Under the pieces are notes generated by a model. It was not told the origin of the DNA. It did not search any database and was given only the letters and a program-made list of their open reading frames with translations. Below are positions 1-5,056 of a stretch of DNA of 5,056 nt, one piece after another (positions within the stretch are counted from its first letter, which is position 1; every line of letters begins with the position of its first letter). The position numbers were made by a program, and so were the translations under genes. Source of the DNA: Flavobacteriales bacterium (GTDB lineage: Bacteria; Bacteroidota; Bacteroidia; Flavobacteriales; BACL11); contig JABGXK010000303.1 in the NCBI GenBank assembly GCA_018675825.1, forward strand, positions 1 to 5,056, in the 5' to 3' direction.

Positions 1-11
1 AATGCTCCTGA
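1..11 (+). other. possible last codons of an upstream gene
   Basis: The eleven bases before the first gene contain TGA at 9-11, directly abutting the ATG at 12-14 and in the same frame (TGC TCC TGA ATG). This would suit an upstream gene ending immediately before the next begins, as is common in compact phage genomes. The fragment is too short to show that the frame is coding. It does show that the first gene cannot extend further upstream. Confidence 0.25.
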
Positions 12-1685
12 ATGTCAGTTTATAAAAAATTCACAGCCAACGATGTAGCGGTAATACCTTTTAACGCTCACAAACAATATACATTTACTTCCGCATCGGC
101 TGCGTCTAATAAAGTCACATATTTTTCTACAAGATGGACTTCTGAGTCTATAAGTTTATATAGTAGTGCATCAACTGACACTATAAACACAATAAAATAT
201 AATCAATTAGATCACCTCTATTATAAAGATTTTAAAAATGACTCATGTAATAGGTTTGGTGATTTTAATTATCTAGATCAACAGAGAGAATTATATGAAA
301 ATGCTAATATATTCTCAATACCCGCAGGTCTATATGGTCATCAAATAAAACCAGGCACTTTTTTTCTAACCTCTAGTGCAGCAACCCTCTTTAATACTCT
401 AATAGATGATTCTAAAGGAAATTTAATATTAAGTGGTAGTGAAAATGATGATTTTGTTAAAAATTATGATATTAGATCAAATGTTCTTAAAATAGGTCCT
501 GTTAAAGGTTTTAAAAAATATGATTTAAATGTATATGATGATTTAATTAATGGAATTAATGGAACTCCTCTATATGATCAAAGAGGAAAATTAAACCCCC
601 AAACTATAACTTCATATACAAGTCCTTTTGAAAATGAATTTGATGATAGTTATTATTCTAATGTAATTAAATATAAAGATGTAACTTTTTCTAAAAACCA
701 AGAATTAGGTTTTTCCCAAGTAAATTTTAATGGATCAACTTCTGAAATAAAAGTAGGCAGCAATAATAAATTTCATTTTAATCTTAATGATGATTTTACA
801 TTAGCATTATTTGTAAATGTATCTCATTCCTTAGATGAGACATCATATCTTCTTTCAAAATCAACAACAAAAACAGTCATTCCTACCCCTATTGGAGGAG
901 CAGAAGCATACCCTACAACAGCTACTGGTGCAATGCAGCCAATGGATACTAATTCTGAACCTCAATATCCTTTTGAAGTATATGCTACGGGTAATGAAGT
1001 ATTTTTTGGTAGATCAGATGGTAATATTGTAACAACTATAAGTTCTTCTTTTACAACAGGATCTTATCAACATATTACTTGTAGAGCCTCATCATCACAA
1101 ATGGAAATTTTTATAAACGGTGTAGGAAGTGGAATTAGTGGATCTGATAATTCAATTAAACAAACACAAAATAGTGCTAATGTTTATGTAGGTAATAAAG
1201 GAGGAATATCAAATCACTTATCCGGATCTATAGATAATATAAATATATTTAATCGCGCTTTAACCGATAGAGAAATATACTCTGGCTCTGCTTATAAGAC
1301 CTTTTCACCTTATGTAGGTAATATATTTTATTCCAGTGGTATAGTAACTATAACTCAACCATCTTACTCCATCGGTACAACAGCTGATCCAAATATTTCA
1401 GAACTTAAATTTCAGGGTTCACACTTAATTTATGAAAATGAATATCAATGTACTGTTGATGAACATGAATTTAATAATACAACAAATATATCAGCTAGAA
1501 AAATAAAATCAGACCAATCCCAACACATAGCAGACTTTGCTACTGGCTCTCTCTTTAAACCCTATGTTACAACAGTAGGTCTCTATAACGAACAAAACGA
1601 ATTACTAGTGGTTGGTAAATTAGGACAGCCAATTCGTTGTAGCGACGAAACAGACACTACTTTCGTTCTTCGCTGGGATACCTAA
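12..1685 (+). CDS. putative virion structural/adhesion protein with LamG-like (concanavalin-type) domain
   Basis: This 557-residue protein has three visible parts. Residues 1 to about 220 form an N-terminal region without catalytic motifs, containing short landmarks such as DHLYY (67-71) and GLYGHQIKPGTF (107-118). Residues about 230-425 look like a LamG-like jelly roll: VNFNGSTSEIKV (237-248), DFTLALFVNV (261-270), MEIFINGV (364-371), VYVGNKGG (391-398) and the typical closing strand IDNINIFNRALTDREI (407-422). Residues about 465-557 form a C-terminal block (ADFATGS, PYVTTVGLYNEQNELL, a final FVLRWDT) that resembles virion proteins of marine T4-like phages. There is no signal peptide or membrane segment. 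LamG folds usually bind carbohydrate or act as adhesion modules, so a tail, fibre or capsid-decoration role is likely, but which particle part is unknown. The ATG at 12 is fixed by an in-frame TGA just before it. No Shine-Dalgarno sequence is visible in the few upstream bases. Confidence 0.8.
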   Translation: MSVYKKFTANDVAVIPFNAHKQYTFTSASAASNKVTYFSTRWTSESISLYSSASTDTINTIKYNQLDHLYYKDFKNDSCNRFGDFNYLDQQRELYENANIFSIPAGLYGHQIKPGTFFLTSSAATLFNTLIDDSKGNLILSGSENDDFVKNYDIRSNVLKIGPVKGFKKYDLNVYDDLINGINGTPLYDQRGKLNPQTITSYTSPFENEFDDSYYSNVIKYKDVTFSKNQELGFSQVNFNGSTSEIKVGSNNKFHFNLNDDFTLALFVNVSHSLDETSYLLSKSTTKTVIPTPIGGAEAYPTTATGAMQPMDTNSEPQYPFEVYATGNEVFFGRSDGNIVTTISSSFTTGSYQHITCRASSSQMEIFINGVGSGISGSDNSIKQTQNSANVYVGNKGGISNHLSGSIDNINIFNRALTDREIYSGSAYKTFSPYVGNIFYSSGIVTITQPSYSIGTTADPNISELKFQGSHLIYENEYQCTVDEHEFNNTTNISARKIKSDQSQHIADFATGSLFKPYVTTVGLYNEQNELLVVGKLGQPIRCSDETDTTFVLRWDT

Positions 1686-1708
1686 ATTTTTATTCGTACG
1701 TTCATTAA

Positions 1709-2137
1709 ATGGAATGGACTTACAAAGATAAACAAATTAACGAAATCTCTGATCTTCCAGAGGATGTATTTGGTTTTATTTATCAAACAACTCACACCCC
1801 AACAGGTAAAAAATACATTGGAAAAAAATCTCTAATGTATAATTTAAAGAAAAAGCTAGGCAAAAAGGAAAAAGCCCTATGGGAAGGTAAGGGTAGACCT
1901 CCAACTTTTAAAAGAGTATTGAAGGAAAGTGATTGGAAAACCTACTATGGTTCTCATTCATTTATTAAAGATGCAGATAATGATAATTTAACAAGAGAAA
2001 TTATTCACATAGCATACAATAAAAAACAACTTACATATCTTGAATGTAAATATCAATTTTCACTTGGAGTACTAGAAGATTCTTCGTATCTTAACGACAA
2101 TATACTTGGAAAATTTTTCGATAGGGACTTTAAATGA
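1709..2137 (+). CDS. GIY-YIG-like nuclease, small phage protein
   Basis: The 142-residue protein begins with features of the GIY-YIG nuclease fold: GFIY at 22-25 (first strand), PTGKKYIG at 31-38 (second strand, the YIG equivalent), and a conserved-looking WKTYYGS at 76-82. Glu112 in LTYLECKYQF is the best candidate for the metal-binding glutamate, with Lys/Arg-rich helices between. A long basic insertion (about 43-75) separates YIG from the WKTYYGS strand. The known family cuts DNA and includes phage homing endonucleases (I-TevI type), T4 endonuclease II and repair nucleases. No separate DNA-binding domain is seen, so it is shorter than typical homing enzymes. The start at 1709 is needed to keep GFIY inside the fold; the next in-frame Met is residue 43. 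It overlaps the primase start as ATGA, which suggests co-translation. It could be a free-standing homing endonuclease or a domesticated nuclease of DNA metabolism; the motifs do not decide. Confidence 0.75.
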   Translation: MEWTYKDKQINEISDLPEDVFGFIYQTTHTPTGKKYIGKKSLMYNLKKKLGKKEKALWEGKGRPPTFKRVLKESDWKTYYGSHSFIKDADNDNLTREIIHIAYNKKQLTYLECKYQFSLGVLEDSSYLNDNILGKFFDRDFK

Positions 2138-3057
2138 AAGAAGACGCATTAAAACACTTACTAGAATCTGTATTAGGTAAAAGTAAATCTGCTCGTGGTG
2201 GAGAGGAGGCTGTATTTAAATGTCCCTCTTGCAATCACCACAAGAAAAAACTTACACTTAATCTATCAACTCAAAAACATCAATGTTGGGTTTGTGGTTA
2301 TAAAGGACATCGAGCATTTAAACTACTTAAAGCAGTAGATGCTCCTCCAGCCGCATATGAAGCTTTAAAAGAAATTGATAAGCAATATAATTTTAAGTAT
2401 AAAAAAGTAAAATCATTACCATCGGGTTCTCTTCAATTTCCCCAAGGAGTAATGCCTTTGATTTCTTCATCTGCAATACTTTCAAGACATGCAAATCACT
2501 ACTTATCACAAAGAGGAATCACACCTCAAGACATAGTAAAATATAACATCCACTACAGCGAAACAGGTGATCTTAAAAATATGGTTGTTATACCTTCATA
2601 TGATGGTGATGGTTTTCTCAATTACTATGTTGGTCGTTCATTTGATAAAAACGCATATATCAAGCATAAACTCGCATCTGCTACCAAGGACATAGTTGGA
2701 TTTGAAATGCTAATAAACTGGGATTTACCCGTGATTTTGTGTGAAGGCGCATTCGACGCTATGACAATTAAGCGCAATGCAATTCCGTTATTTGGTAAAA
2801 AAATATCATCAGAATTGATGAAAAAAATAATCCAATCAAAGTGTAAATCTATTTATCTTGCTTTAGATGATGATGCACTTTTAGATGCCTTTGAGCACGC
2901 TAAAAAATTCATTTCATTAGGAAAAAAAGTTTACCTTTTAGAAATGGAGGGAAAAGACCCAAATGAAATGGGATTCGAAAAATTTAACGAATTACTATTT
3001 AAAGCACAGCCCCTCACAACAGCTGATTTGATGAGGAAGAGACTTAGCTTGTCGTAG
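2134..3057 (+). CDS. 61: DNA primase, T4 gp61-like (zinc ribbon plus TOPRIM)
   Basis: This 307-residue protein has the classic phage primase order. An N-terminal zinc ribbon uses Cys30, Cys33, Cys51 and Cys54 (CPSC and CWVC). A middle basic region contains VVIPSYDGDGFLNYYVGRSF (151-170), the part that in primases holds template and nucleotides. A TOPRIM catalytic core follows: LCEGAFDA (202-209) with Glu204, LALDDDA (242-248) with Asp245-247, and GKDPNE (273-278). The C-terminus, LMRKRLSLS (299-307), closely resembles the end of T4 gp61 as I remember it. T4 gp61 has about 342 residues, so this one is slightly short but intact. It would make RNA primers for lagging-strand synthesis, normally with a separate replicative helicase (gp41 type); no helicase domain is fused and none lies in the window. 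Its ATG overlaps the stop of the nuclease gene (ATGA at 2134-2137), so translational coupling is likely. It ends in TAG. Confidence 0.9.
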   Translation: MKEDALKHLLESVLGKSKSARGGEEAVFKCPSCNHHKKKLTLNLSTQKHQCWVCGYKGHRAFKLLKAVDAPPAAYEALKEIDKQYNFKYKKVKSLPSGSLQFPQGVMPLISSSAILSRHANHYLSQRGITPQDIVKYNIHYSETGDLKNMVVIPSYDGDGFLNYYVGRSFDKNAYIKHKLASATKDIVGFEMLINWDLPVILCEGAFDAMTIKRNAIPLFGKKISSELMKKIIQSKCKSIYLALDDDALLDAFEHAKKFISLGKKVYLLEMEGKDPNEMGFEKFNELLFKAQPLTTADLMRKRLSLS

Positions 3058-3089
3058 AGCTTTATATTTATTACAAAACACCACCATTA
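3058..3089 (+). other. short intergenic gap without clear signals
   Basis: This 32-base AT-rich gap separates the primase stop from the start of the long multidomain gene. It holds no purine-rich ribosome site and no convincing stem followed by a T run. Two AGCT copies near the primase end could pair over only four bases, too weak for a terminator. The sequence just before the next ATG, CATTA, is nearly the same as that before the nuclease gene. Confidence 0.5.
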
Positions 3090-3539
3090 ATGGAGAAAAT
3101 CGCACTTCTGCCTGGAGGTTTTAAACCTCCCCACGCAGGTCATTATAATATGGCTAAATGGCTAGCAGCTAATACTGATGCGGATACTGTTGTAGTCAAA
3201 GTTGGATCAAAAGAAAGAGAAGGAATCACTCGCGATCAATCGTTAGCGATGTGGGATATTTATAGATCAACTGACTCTGATCCACTAGCAAAAAAATTAA
3301 CAATTCTACCCTCAAATTCTCCCTCTCCTGTTAGGGATGTGTATGATTTTATTGAATTAGAAGCACCTGAAGGTTCGATGGTATATTTAGCTTTAGGAGA
3401 AAAAGACGCAGACGATAAAAGATATGCTAGTGTTCCAAAATTTGCAGAACCAAGAGGAATACAATTTAAAACAGTAATAGTTCCTCCTCAATCAGGAGGT
3501 GTATCTGGAACACAGATGAGAGGATTTATCAAAGAAGGA
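3090..3539 (+). other. domain: HxGH nucleotidyltransferase (NMN/cytidylyltransferase-like)
   Basis: Residues 1-150 of the long gene show the Rossmann-type nucleotidyltransferase signature: a first strand followed by GGFKPPHAGH (9-18), in which the two histidines of HAGH would bind the nucleotide phosphates; a middle LALGEKD strand (100-106); and SGTQMR (139-144), the equivalent of the (I/V)S(S/G)TxxR loop. The motif pair is closest in look to NMN adenylyltransferases (GRFQPFHxGH and SGTxIR), but pantetheine-phosphate and glycerol-phosphate cytidylyltransferases share the fold. The catalytic motifs are intact, so an active enzyme is plausible; its substrate cannot be told from the sequence. 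Confidence 0.85.
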
Positions 3540-5056
3540 GAAAAAGATCAATTTCTAAAATACCTACCAGAGCATTTATCTCTTGAAAATAAGGATAAAA
3601 TATGGAGTATGTTAGAAGCTTCAATAGAAGAAGAACTATATAATCCCGATGACCATGTCTTAGACTATATGAAAAGTAGCGAATGGAAAGCGGGACACTC
3701 AAAACCAGACGACATCCCACCATCTTACAAATATAAGAGAGGAGGAATATACACTGGTGGTGGAATGGGTGCAGGAGGAATGTATGAGGGTCAAATTGAG
3801 GGGGATAAAGCAACTAAAATATTTGTTATGAAATCCCCCCACACTCCTAAAGGTCAAAAATGGGACCATATAGGTTTTATATTAAAAGATGGAAGATTAA
3901 GAGATATGAGTGGTCATAGAGGATCAGATAAATCCCCAGAGACCTATAAATATGAAGACACAGAAGATCTTTTCCAAATGCCCAAAGATAAAAATGAAGC
4001 AATAAAAAAAGGCCTATATGCTGAAAAATCACTCCCAAAAGAAATAACAATACCAAATACTATAGCTTGTAATATTTCGGATCCTAATAAAAAAGCAGAA
4101 AATTGTGGTAGTTTTGTTAAAATAGTATTATCAAATAATGGTATAGAAACAACAAAGAGTAATTGGATGGGGGATATTTATAATTCTCTAAAAGAAATGA
4201 TGGGGGGTACAATGAATGATCAAGAAAAAGCCAAACATGCTAAAAATCTTAAAAAGCTTAAAGTGGCAATGAGAAAACAAGGTGATCAAATGATTCCTGT
4301 TCCTGATTATATTAAAGGCACATTAACAAGGAAATTATATGAAAAAGTAACAAAAGATAGTATTATTTGTGATAATTGTGGTTGGGATTGGAAGATAAAA
4401 GATGGAGGTGATGATTTATACATTTGTCATAAATGTGATTATGATAATACACCAAAACTACACGAAGGTAGATACGACCAAGAAATTTTAATGCAATCCC
4501 GTTATATTATTAATTTATTTAAAGCAACCTTAGGGGAAGAATTAGAGGAAATTACTGATGGTAATATGGATGGTATAGAATATGAATTACAAATTAATCT
4601 AATCCCAGAGGGAATAGAAACATTAGGCCCTGTTCCTTATGTAATAAATGGGGGTGCTGATGAGTACACAATTTCTATTCAAATAAACTACAACCCCTCA
4701 TTATTCCCAGAAGCTTTTAATAATTTAGTAGCAGAAGTTAAAGACACTTTAAGACATGAATTGGAACATTTAGGACAATATTATTTTGGTAAAGAAGTTG
4801 AACCCGATGGCACAGATCCGGATGATGTTTCATCATTTGAGTATTTTACTTTAGATTATGAAATTCCTGCGTTTGTACAAGGTTTATATAAAACTGCTAA
4901 AACTAAAAAAATTACATTAACTCAAGCAATTGATGAGTTTTTATCTGAAAGAGAAGTAGAGCTAAAAGATGAAGAATCTGCTAAAGTTAAACAAATTTGG
5001 ATTAATTGGGCAAAAGAAAACCTTCCTAGTGCTCAATTTGCAGAAGGTATTAATGA
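3090..5056 (+). CDS. multidomain phage protein: nucleotidyltransferase, papain-like, zinc ribbon and metallopeptidase-like modules (3' end outside window)
   Basis: The frame is open for 655 codons without a stop and leaves the window, so the protein is incomplete at its C-terminus. Modules in order: residues 1 to about 150, an HxGH nucleotidyltransferase (LLPGGFKPPHAGH 6-18, with HAGH 15-18; ALGEKD 101-106; SGTQMR 139-144); a helical stretch to about 205; a glycine-rich linker (217-234); a putative permuted papain-like domain (about 232-360; His260, Asp272, Cys339); a lysine-rich helical stretch (about 366-390); a zinc ribbon (Cys427, Cys430, Cys446, Cys449); and a metallopeptidase-like module from about 460 (HELEH 556-560, Glu591). 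The start is fixed because the first strand (IALLPGGF) begins at residue 4. No signal peptide or membrane segment is seen, and there is no clear ribosome site. It lies 32 bases after the primase and may share its transcript. It may be a phage polyvalent protein injected with DNA or a processed virion polyprotein; both are inference. Activities are unproven. Confidence 0.85.
   Translation, partial: MEKIALLPGGFKPPHAGHYNMAKWLAANTDADTVVVKVGSKEREGITRDQSLAMWDIYRSTDSDPLAKKLTILPSNSPSPVRDVYDFIELEAPEGSMVYLALGEKDADDKRYASVPKFAEPRGIQFKTVIVPPQSGGVSGTQMRGFIKEGEKDQFLKYLPEHLSLENKDKIWSMLEASIEEELYNPDDHVLDYMKSSEWKAGHSKPDDIPPSYKYKRGGIYTGGGMGAGGMYEGQIEGDKATKIFVMKSPHTPKGQKWDHIGFILKDGRLRDMSGHRGSDKSPETYKYEDTEDLFQMPKDKNEAIKKGLYAEKSLPKEITIPNTIACNISDPNKKAENCGSFVKIVLSNNGIETTKSNWMGDIYNSLKEMMGGTMNDQEKAKHAKNLKKLKVAMRKQGDQMIPVPDYIKGTLTRKLYEKVTKDSIICDNCGWDWKIKDGGDDLYICHKCDYDNTPKLHEGRYDQEILMQSRYIINLFKATLGEELEEITDGNMDGIEYELQINLIPEGIETLGPVPYVINGGADEYTISIQINYNPSLFPEAFNNLVAEVKDTLRHELEHLGQYYFGKEVEPDGTDPDDVSSFEYFTLDYEIPAFVQGLYKTAKTKKITLTQAIDEFLSEREVELKDEESAKVKQIWINWAKENLPSAQFAEGIN
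3108..3138 (+). repeat. inverted repeat/hairpin at the 5' end of the multidomain gene
   Basis: GGAGGTTT (3114-3121) and AAACCTCC (3123-3130) are exact reverse complements around one T, giving about a seven-pair stem with a three-base loop. An outer CTGC (3108-3111) can pair with GCAG (3135-3138) across a small internal loop. It lies within codons 7-17. The protein motif GGFKPP (GGN GGN TTY AAR CCN CCN) is itself nearly palindromic in codons, so the structure may be a by-product of coding, although codon choice makes the inner repeat exact. Confidence 0.6.
3783..4169 (+). other. domain: putative permuted NlpC/P60 (LRAT-like) papain-fold domain
   Basis: Residues about 232-360 contain WDHIGFILKDGRLRDM (258-273) followed about 65 residues later by ENCGSFV (337-343). 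In circularly permuted papain-like proteins (LRAT, HRASLS, YiiX types) a catalytic His lies in an HxxxYxGDG-like strand, a second polar residue follows twelve positions later, and the nucleophile is in a later NCxxF motif. Here His260, Asp272 (at +12) and Cys339 in NCGSF match this order and spacing. Known members are thiol peptidases, amidases or acyltransferases. The match is by motif only and similarity is weak elsewhere. Confidence 0.5.
4368..4436 (+). other. domain: four-cysteine zinc ribbon
   Basis: Residues 427-449 read as two CxxC knuckles, CDNC (427-430) and CHKC (446-449), separated by a 15-residue strand-turn-strand with GWDWKIKDGGDDLYI. This is the usual shape of a zinc ribbon. 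It sits between the papain-like region and the metallopeptidase-like module, where it may act as a structural spacer or a nucleic-acid or protein contact. Confidence 0.8.
4467..5056 (+). other. domain: zinc metallopeptidase-like module (HExxH), incomplete
   Basis: From residue about 460 the chain begins with GRYDQEILMQSRY and runs to HELEH (556-560) on a helix (VKDTLRHELEHLGQYY). Thirty-one residues after the second His comes YEIPAFVQGLY (590-600), where Glu591 is well placed to be the third zinc ligand, as in ExxA-type gluzincins. All three expected ligands and the catalytic Glu557 are present, so a working peptidase is possible. No propeptide or export signal is seen. The module or its successors continue beyond the window. 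Confidence 0.7.

Noticed and set aside
835..1032. A 65-codon plus-strand reading frame inside the LamG-like gene
   Set aside because: It lies wholly inside a well-supported gene in another frame, and its Gln/Leu-rich product has no recognisable motif.
1695..1700. CGTACG palindrome in the gap between the first two genes
   Set aside because: It is six bases long, occurs once, and has no flanking operator- or promoter-like elements.
3040..3075. AGCT repeats near the primase stop as a possible terminator
   Set aside because: The stem would be only four pairs with no following T run.
3773..3782. AGGAGG followed by an in-frame ATG (Met231) that could be an internal start for the papain-like region
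   Set aside because: Only one base separates the purine block from the ATG, too close for a working ribosome site, and the block is explained by glycine codons in the linker.
3529..3813. A 94-codon minus-strand reading frame opposite the multidomain gene
   Set aside because: It is antisense to the nucleotidyltransferase/linker region, has no recognisable domain, and all other genes run on the plus strand.
3945..3952. TATAAATA, an exact T4 late-promoter box (also on the minus strand at 3257-3264 and 4175-4182)
   Set aside because: All copies lie inside the coding sequence of the long gene, and in DNA this AT-rich a few such matches are expected by chance. None precedes a gene start.

Overview
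The window is AT-rich, almost fully coding and read from one strand. It looks like a piece of a tailed-phage genome of the T4-like (myovirus) type, probably from a marine or other environmental phage. Two genes point there. One is a stand-alone primase built like T4 gp61, ending in a gp61-like LMRKRLSLS tail. The other is a virion-type protein with a LamG/concanavalin-like jelly roll and a C-terminal block resembling structural proteins of marine T4-like phages. The host cannot be fixed. No start codon has a clear Shine-Dalgarno sequence at normal spacing, which would suit a host that relies little on that signal (for example Bacteroidetes or cyanobacteria), but this is inference.

Layout: (1) bases 12-1685, a 557-residue putative virion/adhesion protein with a central LamG-like domain; (2) bases 1709-2137, a small GIY-YIG-like nuclease; (3) bases 2134-3057, a DNA primase whose start overlaps the nuclease stop as ATGA; (4) bases 3090 to the window end, a very long open frame of at least 655 codons with no stop, carrying several unrelated enzyme-like modules. 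Gaps between genes are 23 and 32 bases. No convincing promoter, terminator, tRNA, CRISPR array or insertion sequence was found, and no credible gene lies on the minus strand.

The fourth gene is the most interesting. It contains, in order: an N-terminal HxGH nucleotidyltransferase (HAGH at 15-18, SGTQMR at 139-144); a glycine-rich linker; a region whose order His260, Asp272, Cys339 fits a circularly permuted NlpC/P60 (LRAT-like) papain fold; a four-cysteine zinc ribbon (427-449); and a zinc metallopeptidase-like module (HELEH 556-560, likely third ligand Glu591). Such a string of effectors in one chain recalls phage polyvalent proteins or a processed structural polyprotein. None of its activities has been shown here; they are read from motifs only.

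Working together: genes 2 and 3 probably form a translationally coupled DNA-metabolism pair (nuclease and primase), while genes 1 and 4 look like virion-associated or host-interaction proteins. Replication and virion-type genes are therefore mixed in one transcriptional direction.
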